Source of the DNA: Taibaiella sp.
GTDB lineage: Bacteria; Bacteroidota; Bacteroidia; Chitinophagales; Chitinophagaceae
DNA length: 64,000 nucleotides
Assembly (NCBI GenBank): GCA_019638495.1
Contig: JAHBTQ010000005.1
Span: 170,519 to 234,518 of the forward strand
Direction of reading: 5' to 3'
Both the position numbers and the translations under genes were made by a program. The notes under the pieces are model-generated. The model had not been told where the DNA came from. It made no database searches and was given only the letters and a program-made list of their open reading frames with translations. Position 1 is the first letter of the stretch; each line of letters opens with the position of its first letter. Shown here in pieces: positions 8,448 through 17,007 of this stretch.

Positions 8448-9029
8448 CTACCCTCTCTTAAGGTACGGATATTTATACCCCGGAGGCAACGGATACCCCA
8501 ACTCATACATAATGTTTTCCAGGTCCTTCTCCTCGTCGGGCACATACTTCCTGTCCAGGTTCATGCCATTTACCCGCGCCCAGGTCTGCCATTTAATAGC
8601 AGTAAGCGGGTTCTTAAACTCCTGAAGCATCTCGTAGATGTTCAGTTCTGTTTGCCGGGCTATCAGTTTCACCAGCAGTTTACCTTGTGTCACATTCAGT
8701 TTTTTCACCCGGTCTTCAAACTCTGTGCGCATATCGTCTTCGCGCCCGTTTATATACTGGCGCCTTTCCCGCCTGCTTATTCCCTCCTCATGTACCTTCT
8801 GATCCACCTCCTTAAAAAGCTTGGTGGCAGCATTCAGGTAAGGCAGTATTGTTGTCACATAAAACTTCATCTGGTTATAGCGATACCTGTCCGTATCATT
8901 CAGAAACTGTGCCGTTACGCGAAACTCGGGGAGCATGAACGTTGTGTCATCACTGAGCAGTTCACCACTGTTTTGCCCCATGGCATGTGTGGTCAGAAAC
9001 AATGGGACCAACAACAAATACTTTCTCAT
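8448..9029 (-). CDS. DUF4294 family exported protein
   Basis: A 193-residue protein starting at the ATG at 9029 (MRKYLLLVPLFLTTHAMGQ), a clear signal peptide; an upstream in-frame ATG at 9035 adds only two residues. The mature part has LPEFRVTAQFLNDTDRYRYNQ, a charged helical middle (ISRRERRQYINGREDDMR) and LIARQTELNIYEMLQEFKN, features I recognise from DUF4294, a Bacteroidetes-specific periplasmic family of unknown function. A -7 promoter element lies 26 bases upstream at 9055-9062. It converges on purL. Confidence 0.8.
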   Translation of the reverse strand: MRKYLLLVPLFLTTHAMGQNSGELLSDDTTFMLPEFRVTAQFLNDTDRYRYNQMKFYVTTILPYLNAATKLFKEVDQKVHEEGISRRERRQYINGREDDMRTEFEDRVKKLNVTQGKLLVKLIARQTELNIYEMLQEFKNPLTAIKWQTWARVNGMNLDRKYVPDEEKDLENIMYELGYPLPPGYKYPYLKRG

Positions 9030-9054
9030 AATCATAGTATATCAATCCTCGTAC

Positions 9055-9062
9055 CAAAAATA
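9055..9062 (-). promoter_or_regulatory. -7 promoter element TATTTTTG for the DUF4294 gene
   Basis: On the minus strand the sequence reads TATTTTTG, a perfect TAnnTTTG match, 25 bases before the ATG at 9029. No clear -33 TTG was seen. Confidence 0.45.
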
Positions 9063-9133
9063 ATAACCTATTGCACGAATATGAATAGATTATCTTGCCT
9101 CGATAATTTTAACAAACAATAACAGTTCAAATG

Positions 9134-9163
9134 TTGTTGGAATTTTAAAAGCTTGTATTTTTG
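9134..9163 (+). promoter_or_regulatory. Promoter TTG-N19-TATTTTTG without a gene behind it
   Basis: TTG at 9134-9136, 19 bases, then TATTTTTG at 9156-9163: both elements of a Bacteroidetes promoter at the expected spacing. The expected start is near 9169. What follows is not a recognised gene but a strong hairpin at 9191-9221. Confidence 0.55.
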
Positions 9164-9168
9164 TGATG

Positions 9169-9228
9169 GGTATATTTTTCATAAGGTGTAAGCAAGGCCT
9201 CGGTTCGTCCGGGGCCATGCTGTTTTTA
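9169..9228 (+). ncRNA. Candidate short RNA ending in a strong hairpin
   Basis: About 20 bases after the promoter at 9134-9163 comes a 13-pair stem (AGCAAGGCCTCGG 9191-9203 with CCGGGGCCATGCT 9209-9221, one A-A mismatch, one T-G pair, loop TTCGT) followed by GTTTTTAG. The combination of promoter and terminator-like hairpin predicts a transcript of about 60 nucleotides. Alternatively the hairpin attenuates transcription into the hydrolase gene at 9360, though that gene has its own -7 element at 9311. No known RNA family was recognised. Confidence 0.35.
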
Positions 9229-9310
9229 GAACCCGCTCTTTCTTTCACCACCAATGAGTTACAACAATTTTACAGATGCCCCACGGCATACGTTCGTCCG
9301 CGTAAAGTTT

Positions 9311-9318
9311 TATTTTTG
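9311..9318 (+). promoter_or_regulatory. -7 promoter element TATTTTTG for the hydrolase gene
   Basis: Perfect TAnnTTTG match 41 bases before the ATG at 9360. The -33 region has only a weak TTCG. Confidence 0.45.
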
Positions 9319-9359
9319 CGCCAAACTATAGTATTTTAGCATCATTCACAGCTACGCGC

Positions 9360-10121
9360 ATGGAGTACGAAATAAAGCAGGTAGGAAAGTTGAAGTATGT
9401 AGAGGAGGGTTCAGGCGAACCCCTCGTTCTGCTGCATGGTCTTTTTGGGGCACTTAGCAACTTTAAAGACCTGGTAGAGCACTTCCGGCACACACATCGC
9501 GTCATGATTCCGCTGCTGCCGCTTTACGACCTCACAATATTGGAAACATCAGTATCAGGCCTGGCAAAATTTGTCCATAAGTTCTTTGAAGCCATGAAGC
9601 TCCAGAACGTTCACCTCCTGGGTAATTCCCTTGGCGGACATGTGGGTCTGGTATTTGCGCTGAAACACCCCGAATGCATAAAGACAATTACACTCACGGG
9701 TAGCTCTGGTCTTTTTGAAAACGGCATGGGAGAGACTTACCCAAAGAGGGGTGATTACAACTACGTTCAGAAGAAGACAGAGCTTACTTTCTATGATCCT
9801 AAAATAGCCAATAAAGAACTGGTTGACGAGGTGTTCAGCATTATCAACAATCGGCTTAAGGCTATCAAGATCATTACTTTGGCACGCTCAGCCATTAAGC
9901 ACAATCTCGGCGATGAACTCAACCAGATAAAACAACCTGTTTGTCTCATTTGGGGCAGGAACGATACGATCACGCCACCCATGGTAGCTGAGGAATTTCA
10001 AAAGCTGCTACCTACTTCAGAGTTACACTGGATTGACAAGTGCGGACATGCCCCAATGATGGAAGTTCCCGGTGAATTCAATGTGATCCTGGACCGGTTC
10101 CTTGAGAAGCATAAAGGTTAA
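9360..10121 (+). CDS. Alpha/beta-fold hydrolase
   Basis: A 253-residue cytoplasmic alpha/beta hydrolase with no signal peptide. The oxyanion-hole motif HGLFG is at 26-30, the nucleophile elbow GNSLGG at 88-93 (Ser90), the catalytic acid in WGRNDTITPP near 200 and the catalytic His in CGHAPMMEVP near 229. The fold resembles 2-hydroxymuconic semialdehyde hydrolase/MenH-like esterases, but the substrate cannot be read from the sequence. It has its own promoter element and is followed 97 bases later by the CBS-domain gene on the same strand. Confidence 0.88.
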   Translation: MEYEIKQVGKLKYVEEGSGEPLVLLHGLFGALSNFKDLVEHFRHTHRVMIPLLPLYDLTILETSVSGLAKFVHKFFEAMKLQNVHLLGNSLGGHVGLVFALKHPECIKTITLTGSSGLFENGMGETYPKRGDYNYVQKKTELTFYDPKIANKELVDEVFSIINNRLKAIKIITLARSAIKHNLGDELNQIKQPVCLIWGRNDTITPPMVAEEFQKLLPTSELHWIDKCGHAPMMEVPGEFNVILDRFLEKHKG

Positions 10122-10218
10122 GACGATTGTTAAATTCCCTTTTAAGCAACTGCGATCCTGAATCCCGCCGGCCCTTTGGCGCGTATATTGCAGTACTTGG
10201 CTTATACACCCGGAATCT

Positions 10219-10872
10219 ATGAGTATTGAACGACTAATTACGCATTCAGCACCTACGCTTACCACTACGGACACAATAGCAAGGGCGTTGGAAATATTCG
10301 ACGAAACTGCGCTGGACGGCCTTCCTGTGCTGGACCATGATGACTATGCCGGATTTGTGACGGAAAACCAGCTACTGGAGATTCCTAACGATACCGACAC
10401 ACTCGCAAACCATGTGCAGTACAAACCCGCAGTGCCGCGCTCAGCACATGCTTTCGATGCCATTGCCACTATGCACCAGGCCAGCCTGCCGCTACTCCCG
10501 GTCATTGATAATGACGGAAAATACTATGGTTGCATAGACCGTGTTCATGTCTTGGATTACATTGCTGAGTATAGTGGAATAAGTAATCCGGGCGGCGTCC
10601 TCGTATTGGAGATTCCGCCACGCAACTATTCCATGTTTGAGATAGCGCGCATTTGCGAGAATGAAGACGTAACACTGCTCACTATGCACTCCCGCACTAA
10701 CGAGAATGGCATGCTGGAGCTAACAATGAAACTCAACCGAACTGTGCTTGATGCTGTTGTGGCATCCTTCCAGCGCCACAACTATCATGTGGTGGAGGTC
10801 TACGGAAAAGAGACAGACAAAGAGGACATCATGGATAAGTACAACCTGCTTATGAACTACCTCAATATGTAA
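10219..10872 (+). CDS. CBS-domain pair protein with ACT-like C-terminus
   Basis: A 217-residue cytoplasmic protein with two N-terminal CBS domains (residues about 1-60, ending GFVTENQLLEI, and about 70-130, ending YYGCIDRVHVLDYI). They should form one Bateman module that binds an adenosyl ligand. The C-terminal about 75 residues (LEIPPRNYSMFEIARICEN ... YHVVEVYG) resemble an ACT-type regulatory fold. No catalytic domain is attached, so it is probably a ligand-sensing regulator. It is followed after three bases by the DUF3109 gene and probably co-transcribed with it. Confidence 0.82.
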   Translation: MSIERLITHSAPTLTTTDTIARALEIFDETALDGLPVLDHDDYAGFVTENQLLEIPNDTDTLANHVQYKPAVPRSAHAFDAIATMHQASLPLLPVIDNDGKYYGCIDRVHVLDYIAEYSGISNPGGVLVLEIPPRNYSMFEIARICENEDVTLLTMHSRTNENGMLELTMKLNRTVLDAVVASFQRHNYHVVEVYGKETDKEDIMDKYNLLMNYLNM

Positions 10873-10875
10873 TCT

Positions 10876-11466
10876 ATGATAGCGATCGATGGCGTATTAC
10901 TGAGCGATGAAATTATTGAGGAGCAGTTTGTCTGTGACCTTGAAAAGTGCAAAGGCGGGTGCTGCGTAGATGGCGACTGCGGTGCACCGCTAACCAAGGA
11001 AGAAACAAAGATCATCAAGCAGATCTACCCGCAGATCAAAAATTACCTGGTTCCCGAATACATTGATGAGATAGAGCGCCAGGGTACCCACACTACCGAC
11101 AGTGAGTATGGCTATGTGACCCCTACCGTCAATGGCGGCATTTGCGTCTATGGCTATACCGATGAACTGGGTATTGTAAAGTGTGGAATAGAGAAGGCAT
11201 GGAAAGAGGGCAAAATTGATTTTAGGAAACCCATCTCCTGTCACCTTTACCCCATTCGCATCATCTCCCATCCCGGCTACGAAGCCGTAAACTATCAACC
11301 ACGAGAAACACTCTGCAAACCGGCTTGTAAGCTGGGACGAAAATTAAAGGTTCCCGTATACAAGTTCCTCCGGGAAGCTCTTGTGCGCAAATACGGTGAA
11401 GAGTTCTATGGCGCATTGGATGCTATAGCCCACAAGTACTTCAACGAAAAAAATAAAGAAAAGTAA
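10876..11466 (+). CDS. DUF3109 cysteine-rich protein
   Basis: A 196-residue protein of the DUF3109 family, common in Bacteroidetes. The N-terminal CDLEKCKGGCCVDGDCGAPL is rich in cysteines, with further ones in SCHLYPIR and TLCKPACKLGRK, a pattern resembling the YkgJ-type metal-chelating family. No signal peptide or membrane segment is seen, so it is probably cytosolic. Its function is unknown; binding of iron or zinc, or an Fe-S cluster, is an inference from the cysteine pattern. It is paired with the CBS gene three bases upstream. Confidence 0.8.
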   Translation: MIAIDGVLLSDEIIEEQFVCDLEKCKGGCCVDGDCGAPLTKEETKIIKQIYPQIKNYLVPEYIDEIERQGTHTTDSEYGYVTPTVNGGICVYGYTDELGIVKCGIEKAWKEGKIDFRKPISCHLYPIRIISHPGYEAVNYQPRETLCKPACKLGRKLKVPVYKFLREALVRKYGEEFYGALDAIAHKYFNEKNKEK

Positions 11467-11469
11467 CAC

Positions 11470-13395
11470 CTACCTTACATATAGGTGATAAGGATAAGCC
11501 CCTGTAGGCTTGTCGTTCTCAAACGGTCCCTCATAAATGAGTTTACCTACCTGGTCATAGCAGCGACCCAGCCCGTGTTTCTTACCATGTTTCCACTGGC
11601 CTGCATAGTAATGCGTACCCGGGCAATTCTCTATCGTATGAATTAGCCGCGTGTACGTCCCATAACCATGTCTGAAATCTGCCTCAAACTCGCCCTCGTA
11701 GTGGTCGCCATTGGCCCAGTAAAATTTGCCACAGCCATTCTTATGGTCACGTACCCACTGCCCTTCGTACATGTCTCCGTTTGTCCATAGGTACAGGCCG
11801 CTCTCTCCCCAGCGCATATTCCTTTCAAAGTCACCATCATACCGGTCACCGTTGGCCCAGGTATAGGTTCCCTTTCCATGACGATTGCTGTTTTGATATT
11901 CACCTACATACTTATCACCATTCTTCCACGTGCAGCTACCCTTCCCGCTGAATTCATTATTCCTGAAGCCGCCGGTATACACATCACCTACTTGCCACGA
12001 GAAAACGCCTTCGCCATTTTCCATGCCATTAGCCCAATCGCCCTCGTATTTGTCTTTAGTGGAGAACGTCATTATTCCCTTACCGTTGGCCTTACCGGTA
12101 TCAAAAGCACCCACATACTTTTCCCCGGTTGCCCAGCTATATACGCCTTGCCCTTTAAACCTGTTTTGCTGAAAATTACCCTTATATACCTCGCCATTTT
12201 TCTTCACTAGCACTCCCTGCCCATCATACATGCCATCCTTCCACATGCCGGTATACCGGTCTCCGCATACGTAAACTGCCGTTCCTTTTCCATTCAGTTT
12301 ATCATGCGCAAACTGGCCGGAGTACTTATCTCCCTTACGGGTTGTTATGCTCGCAAGTCCCTGCAGGGTGTCATCTTTCCAAATACCCTCCAGTTTATCA
12401 CCGTTCGTCAGGTATTTCACCCCACGGCCATTCATCATGCCCCGGGCAAACTGTCCTACATATTTGTCTCCACAAAGCCAGTAGAATGTACCCTTGCCTG
12501 CCATTTTCCCGTCCTGGAAATGACCTTCATATCTATTGCCATTTGCCCAGTGATACATACCCTCCCCCTGCAGCACCCCTTTCACCCAGCTACCGTCATA
12601 ACGGTCTCCGTTTGAAAGATAAAAGACGCCATTCCCGTCTATCACATTGTGTTTCCACTGCCCCACATATCTGCTCCCCTCTACGTAGTAAAATACACCA
12701 TAACCGTCCATCTCTCCATTTATCCAGTCGCCTATGTAGGTTTCACCATCAGCATAGGTCAATTTACCTACACCGTTCCGGTCGCCGTTTACCATTTTGC
12801 CGGCATATACTGTTCCGCTATCGTACACTATCGACACTTCCCCATCCGGGAAACCATAATTGCCGCCACGCGCCTTTAGCAGGTTGGTAACCGGTTGCCG
12901 CTTATATCGCGTGGCAAAAACCAGCGGAGTAGCACTATTTGTTGCATTATGCCAAACCGCATTGACAGCAACACCTCGCTTCAGGCAGGTTTCAGCCAGG
13001 GCCTTATCGCCATGCACGGCCGCCATGTGCAGCAAGGTCCATCCATCTGCTGTAGCCATGTGCACATCTGCGCCGGCAGCAAGGCACCGTCGCACCGTCG
13101 CGATGTTAGCGCCAAGGCGTTTTTGCAGTTCTTCCTTCAGTAATTCATTCGCGTCCTTTCGGGATAGCGTGGTCGGAGAGCTTCCACTTTCGCTAAGTCC
13201 CCCCTTCTTTTTCACCGTGTTTATCACAAGTGGCTGAGACTGGCTAATAGACTGGCAAACAGCAAGGTTACCCGAGAACAGCGTATAAAAAAGGAACAAT
13301 ACAACGGCATACGGCCGGCAAGGCACAGCTACAGATAACCGCCAGCTATTACCAAGGCGACCTCCCGATTGAAGAGAGTAGTTGCAGAAGGGCAT
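11470..13395 (-). CDS. Exported ankyrin/MORN-repeat protein
   Basis: A 641-residue protein. The frame opens at 13479, but the ATG at 13395 (MPFCNYSLQ) places a hydrophobic signal segment (PYAVVLFLFYTLFSGNLAVCQ) near the N-terminus, so I prefer it. Next come two to three ankyrin repeats (ADGWTLLHMAAVHGDKALAE and neighbours), then about 18 MORN repeats of 23 residues with the pattern YxGxWxxGxxxGxGxxxxxxGD filling the rest. MORN tracts form an extended beta-strip that binds lipid or other proteins. The combination with ankyrins in an exported protein is unusual. The gene stands alone and converges on DUF3109 with a three-base gap. Confidence 0.85.
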   Translation of the reverse strand: MPFCNYSLQSGGRLGNSWRLSVAVPCRPYAVVLFLFYTLFSGNLAVCQSISQSQPLVINTVKKKGGLSESGSSPTTLSRKDANELLKEELQKRLGANIATVRRCLAAGADVHMATADGWTLLHMAAVHGDKALAETCLKRGVAVNAVWHNATNSATPLVFATRYKRQPVTNLLKARGGNYGFPDGEVSIVYDSGTVYAGKMVNGDRNGVGKLTYADGETYIGDWINGEMDGYGVFYYVEGSRYVGQWKHNVIDGNGVFYLSNGDRYDGSWVKGVLQGEGMYHWANGNRYEGHFQDGKMAGKGTFYWLCGDKYVGQFARGMMNGRGVKYLTNGDKLEGIWKDDTLQGLASITTRKGDKYSGQFAHDKLNGKGTAVYVCGDRYTGMWKDGMYDGQGVLVKKNGEVYKGNFQQNRFKGQGVYSWATGEKYVGAFDTGKANGKGIMTFSTKDKYEGDWANGMENGEGVFSWQVGDVYTGGFRNNEFSGKGSCTWKNGDKYVGEYQNSNRHGKGTYTWANGDRYDGDFERNMRWGESGLYLWTNGDMYEGQWVRDHKNGCGKFYWANGDHYEGEFEADFRHGYGTYTRLIHTIENCPGTHYYAGQWKHGKKHGLGRCYDQVGKLIYEGPFENDKPTGAYPYHLYVR

Positions 13396-13544
13396 TTTAA
13401 TGGGTTCTCTTCTTAGACGCAAGATATGAATATATCTTTTAGTGAAATGCGAACGCCTAGCTAACGATTTGTTATTCAATATCTAAACGATTTGCGTCAT
13501 TATTCACACTCCTTGCTCCGTGTCATTGTATCCTGAAGGTTAGT

Positions 13545-13552
13545 TACCTTTA
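13545..13552 (+). promoter_or_regulatory. -7-like promoter element TACCTTTA
   Basis: One mismatch (A for G at the end) from TAnnTTTG, 20 bases before the GTG start at 13572. Confidence 0.35.
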
Positions 13553-13571
13553 GTGTCCTGAACCTGGATAC

Positions 13572-14915
13572 GTGCTGTTTGCAGTAGTAGATATCGAAAC
13601 AACGGGCAGCTATGCCGCTGCAAACGGCATCACCGAAATTGCCATCGTAATTCACGATGGCAAAAAGGTCCTTAATTTCTACGAGACACTGGTAAACCCC
13701 CACGTCCCTATCCCCTATTTCATCCAGAGGCTCACCGGTATCAACGACGAAATGGTGAGAAATGCACCCTCTTTCAGCGAGATAGCCGCACAGGTAAATG
13801 AGCTCCTCCAGGACAAAATATTCGTAGCTCACAACGTCAATTTCGACTACTCGTTTGTAAAGTATCACTTGCAGGCATGCGGTTACGACCTTGACACCAA
13901 AAAGCTCTGCACCGTGCGCCTCTCGCGCAAGGTGCTTCCGGGGCTCAATGGCTACAGCCTTGGCAAGCTCACTAAGCAGTTGAATATTAACCATGGCAAC
14001 CATCACCGCGCAGGTGGAGATGCCCTGGCCACTGCCGATCTGCTGGCAATTATCACTGAGCGGGACAGTGGTAATGCTATCGGAGCTATGCTTAAGGGCC
14101 GCAACAGCGAGCAGTACCTGCCGCCACACCTACCGGTAAATGAAATGGAAAAATTGCCGTCAACAGCAGGTGTATACTATTTCTACAATGCTGCCGGCAA
14201 AGCTATTTACATTGGCAAGGCACTAAATATCCGCAAGCGCGTAAAGAGCCACTTCTCGAATAATAAGATCAACAAACAAAAACAGGACTTCCTGCGAGAT
14301 ACCTATCACATTAGTTACCGGGAATGTGGCACGGAACTAATGGCCCATATACTAGAGAGCACAGAGATACGTAAGCTATGGCCTCAATACAACCGCAGCC
14401 AGCGTGGCTACCTGGCCCGTTTCGGCCTGTTTGTGTATGAAGATCAGCAAGGCTTCACGAGGCTGGCTGTAGAGAAAATTCGCCGTAGTGTAAAGCCGGT
14501 CTATACGTTCAACACCATTACAGAAGGCCACTTTATGCTGCGCGAGATGGTGGAGCGCTTTGGACTCTGCACACGCCTATGCAATATATCTACCCACCCC
14601 GATTGTGGCTGCAGCAACGACCACGAGCAGCCGGACGACTATAACTCCCGTGCCACTGAGGCTATAAGCTGGGTAAAAAACAACCTACCCACCTTTGCAC
14701 TCATTGACAGGGGCATTGACGACAACGAACATAGCTGTATACTGGTGAAGGATGGCAACATCTATGGCATGGGCTACCTAAGCGACAAGAAAACACAGGT
14801 ACAAAGCATAGATACACTACTGGCAACGGTAGAACCCGTACAGGACAATGACTACATCCGCAACCTGGTACTTCGTCATGCCAGCGAGTTCCCTGAAAAG
14901 TGTGTGATGTTCTAA
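13572..14915 (+). CDS. DEDDh exonuclease fused to GIY-YIG nuclease domain
   Basis: A 447-residue fusion. Residues 1-170 are a DnaQ-type 3'-5' exonuclease: VDIETTG (first acidic pair), HNVNFDYSFVKYHL, and HHRAGGDALATADLL with the DEDDh His and Asp. Residues about 195-280 are a GIY-YIG domain (AGVYYFYNAAGKAIYIGKA, then KRVKSHF and ILESTEIRKLWPQYN with the catalytic Glu), as in the UvrC N-terminus and Cho. A C-terminal region with a few cysteines (CTRLCNISTHPDCGCSNDH) is of unknown role. DNA repair is likely. Start is GTG at 13572; no ATG is available before the conserved motif. Confidence 0.88.
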   Translation: MLFAVVDIETTGSYAAANGITEIAIVIHDGKKVLNFYETLVNPHVPIPYFIQRLTGINDEMVRNAPSFSEIAAQVNELLQDKIFVAHNVNFDYSFVKYHLQACGYDLDTKKLCTVRLSRKVLPGLNGYSLGKLTKQLNINHGNHHRAGGDALATADLLAIITERDSGNAIGAMLKGRNSEQYLPPHLPVNEMEKLPSTAGVYYFYNAAGKAIYIGKALNIRKRVKSHFSNNKINKQKQDFLRDTYHISYRECGTELMAHILESTEIRKLWPQYNRSQRGYLARFGLFVYEDQQGFTRLAVEKIRRSVKPVYTFNTITEGHFMLREMVERFGLCTRLCNISTHPDCGCSNDHEQPDDYNSRATEAISWVKNNLPTFALIDRGIDDNEHSCILVKDGNIYGMGYLSDKKTQVQSIDTLLATVEPVQDNDYIRNLVLRHASEFPEKCVMF

Positions 14916-14920
14916 AAAGA

Positions 14921-14947
14921 TTTACGGCAGCCATTGGCTGCCGTAAA
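14921..14947 (+). terminator. Hairpin terminator after the exonuclease gene
   Basis: Near-perfect palindrome TTTACGGCAGCC / GGCTGCCGTAAA with a three-base centre, six bases after the stop and preceded by A-rich DNA on this strand. It can serve both converging genes. Confidence 0.75.
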
Positions 14948-14963
14948 TACAATAAAAAACCGC

Positions 14964-15008
14964 GCTCACTCGTCACCTCCCTCTCCCTCGGAGAGGGTTG
15001 GGGAGAGG
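14964..15008. repeat. Dispersed GC-rich palindromic repeat, copy 2
   Basis: GCTCACTCG leader followed by CTCCCTCTCCC / GAGAGGGTTGGGGAGAGG, the same design as 8362-8409. It lies 17 bases after the terminator and just before the dnaJ stop. Confidence 0.65.
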
Positions 15009-15010
15009 TT

Positions 15011-16186
15011 TTACCCAAACGCGTCCTTGATCTTATCAAAGAAGCCCCGCTCCTCCTTTTCCTTTTCTGACCTTGCGTTTGGTCCCGGCTTGAAGTTCGG
15101 CGAATTTTTCAGTTTCTCCAGCATATCTCGCTCTTCATTGCTCAGGTGCTGCGGAGACCACACATTTATTTCCACTAGCTCATCTCCCTTGTCATAGCCC
15201 TGGAATGCAGGGAATCCCTTGCCTTTCAACCTGAAGGTCTTGCCGCTTTGCGTGCCTGCCGGTATCTTTATTTTCGCCTTTCCGTCTATGGTCGGCACTT
15301 CTGCCTGCATACCCAGTACCGCCTCGGGGAAGGATATGTGCAACTGGTACACGACATCCAGGTCACGGCGGGTAAGGAACTCGTGCTTTTCTTCTTCTAC
15401 CACCAGCAACAGATCTCCCGGAGGGCCTCCTCGCTCGCCTGCATTACCACGGCCGTGCATACTTAGTTGCATGCCATCTTGTACGCCCGCCGGTATTTCC
15501 AGGCTCAGTGTTTCCTCGCCATATACGCGGCCTTCACCCTTACAATTGCCACACTTCTGCGTTATGGTACTACCCTCGCCATTACAGTTAGGACAGGTAG
15601 TCACCGTTTGCATCTGCCCAAGGAAGGTATTGGTAACGCGGCGCACCTGGCCCGACCCATGACAGGTGCCACACTGTTGTATTGAACCTTTGTCCTTTGC
15701 ACCGCTACCGGTACACTGCTGACAGGTTATGTGTTTCTTTACCTTGATCTTTTTGTTGGCGCCATTGGCTATCTCCGCATAGTCCATCTTCAGCTTTATG
15801 CGCAGATTGGCACCACGAGAGCCGCGTCCACGACCGCCGCCACCATTACCGCCAAACATGTTGCCAAACATATCGTTGCCGAAGATGTCGCCGAAGTTCT
15901 GGAAGATGTCCTCCATGTTCATGCCGCCGCCACCGTAGCCGCCACGACCGCCGGCACCGGCAGTGTTTGCAGCATGGCCAAAACGGTCATACTGTGCACG
16001 CTTATCGGGATTGCTCAGCACATCGTATGCCTCGGCAGCCTCTTTAAACTTCTCTTCAGCCTCCTTGTTCCCGGGGTTGCGGTCAGGATGGTACTCCATC
16101 GCTATCTTCCGGTAAGACTTCTTGATCTCATCGCCCGAAGCCGTGCGGGTCACGCTGAGCACCTCGTAATAATCTCTTTTTGTCAT
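15011..16186 (-). CDS. dnaJ: Chaperone protein DnaJ (Hsp40)
   Basis: Co-chaperone that stimulates DnaK ATPase and delivers unfolded substrates in the cytosol. It has the full type I layout in 391 residues: J domain with the HPD motif in [11 protein letters not shown] (residues 1-70), a Gly/Phe-rich linker, four zinc-finger CxxCxGxG repeats ([32 protein letters not shown]) and the C-terminal substrate-binding domains. It follows grpE on the same strand with a hairpin between them. dnaK is not in the window. Confidence 0.97.
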   Translation of the reverse strand: MTKRDYYEVLSVTRTASGDEIKKSYRKIAMEYHPDRNPGNKEAEEKFKEAAEAYDVLSNPDKRAQYDRFGHAANTAGAGGRGGYGGGGMNMEDIFQNFGDIFGNDMFGNMFGGNGGGGRGRGSRGANLRIKLKMDYAEIANGANKKIKVKKHITCQQCTGSGAKDKGSIQQCGTCHGSGQVRRVTNTFLGQMQTVTTCPNCNGEGSTITQKCGNCKGEGRVYGEETLSLEIPAGVQDGMQLSMHGRGNAGERGGPPGDLLLVVEEEKHEFLTRRDLDVVYQLHISFPEAVLGMQAEVPTIDGKAKIKIPAGTQSGKTFRLKGKGFPAFQGYDKGDELVEINVWSPQHLSNEERDMLEKLKNSPNFKPGPNARSEKEKEERGFFDKIKDAFG

Positions 16187-16214
16187 AAAAAGCGAATTCC
16201 CTTTTAAGGGAAAT

Positions 16215-16239
16215 GACCCACGGCTACCTGCCGTGGGTT
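16215..16239 (-). terminator. Hairpin between grpE and dnaJ (attenuator or partial terminator)
   Basis: Ten-pair stem (GACCCACGGC 16215-16224 with GCCGTGGGTT 16230-16239, loop TACCT) in the 103-base gap. On the minus strand only a weak T run (ATTTCCCTT) follows it, and dnaJ starts 29 bases after it. It could lower read-through or act as an RNA structure controlling dnaJ. Confidence 0.5.
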
Positions 16240-16289
16240 ATCTAAAAATTAATTTTCAAATCATTTCCGGCACTGCTGCCATCCATGCA

Positions 16290-16913
16290 CTACTTGCCTA
16301 CCACCACCTTGGCATACCTGATAAGCTTATCATTCAGATAGTAACCGCTCTCCACCTCATCAATCACCTTTCCTTTCATCTGCTCGCTTGGTGCGGGTAT
16401 CTCCGTAATGGCCTCATGCAAATCCGCATCAAAATCATGATTCACAGCTTCCATGCGGCGCAGCCCTTTCTGGTTCAGAATGTTGCGCACCTTGCCAAAT
16501 ACGAGGGCAATACCCTCCTTTATCAGCTTTACATCATCAGTATTGTCAATCTGCTTTTCCGCACGGTCCATGTCGTCCAGCGCCACAAGTAATTCCTGAA
16601 TGATCTCCTTGCCGGCAGTTTGCCTCAGTTCTATAGCTTCCTTTGCTTGTCGGCGTCGAAAATTCTCAAATTCTGCCAGCTGGCGTATGTGCTTATCCTT
16701 TAGCTCTGCTATCTCAGCTTTCAGCTTCTCTTTTTCTTCATCTTCACCCTCGTCCAGCATATCAGTGCCCACGCGGCTATCGTCTGTATTCAGAACATTT
16801 GATAGCATGTCGTCTATCGATTCGTTCTGTGCCATGTTGTCGGTATGTTCGTTCGTTTTGCCGTTCTTTTCTGTGTTCTGGTCGCTCATATCTTTCTTTT
16901 TTTTGAAAAACAT
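16290..16913 (-). CDS. grpE: Nucleotide exchange factor GrpE
   Basis: Releases ADP from DnaK in the Hsp70 cycle. The 207 residues have a charged N-terminus, a long coiled coil (EKEKLKAEIAELKDKHIRQL) leading into EFENFRRRQAKEAIE, then the four-helix dimer region and the C-terminal beta-wing with NHDFDADLHEAITEIP and GYYLNDKLIRYAKVVV, all diagnostic of GrpE. An alternative ATG at 16889 (MSDQNTEKNG) would drop eight Lys-rich residues. It lies upstream of dnaJ, the usual grpE-dnaJ pair. Confidence 0.95.
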   Translation of the reverse strand: MFFKKKKDMSDQNTEKNGKTNEHTDNMAQNESIDDMLSNVLNTDDSRVGTDMLDEGEDEEKEKLKAEIAELKDKHIRQLAEFENFRRRQAKEAIELRQTAGKEIIQELLVALDDMDRAEKQIDNTDDVKLIKEGIALVFGKVRNILNQKGLRRMEAVNHDFDADLHEAITEIPAPSEQMKGKVIDEVESGYYLNDKLIRYAKVVVGK

Positions 16914-17007
16914 AGTAGTTATTTAGACTTCAATTTCTTTGCCAATCACCATTTTAGCGACAAAATGACGCAAAAAGTCATTTACATCTGCCGCCTTTTC
17001 ATACCCA

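Noticed and set aside
9166..9339. 57-codon open frame starting ATGGGTATA behind the promoter at 9134
   Set aside because: The ATG lies before the expected transcription start, the frame runs through the hairpin, and the peptide resembles nothing known.
11878..13237. Plus-strand frames across the MORN gene
   Set aside because: Antisense shadows of the MORN repeats with no start context and no conserved product.
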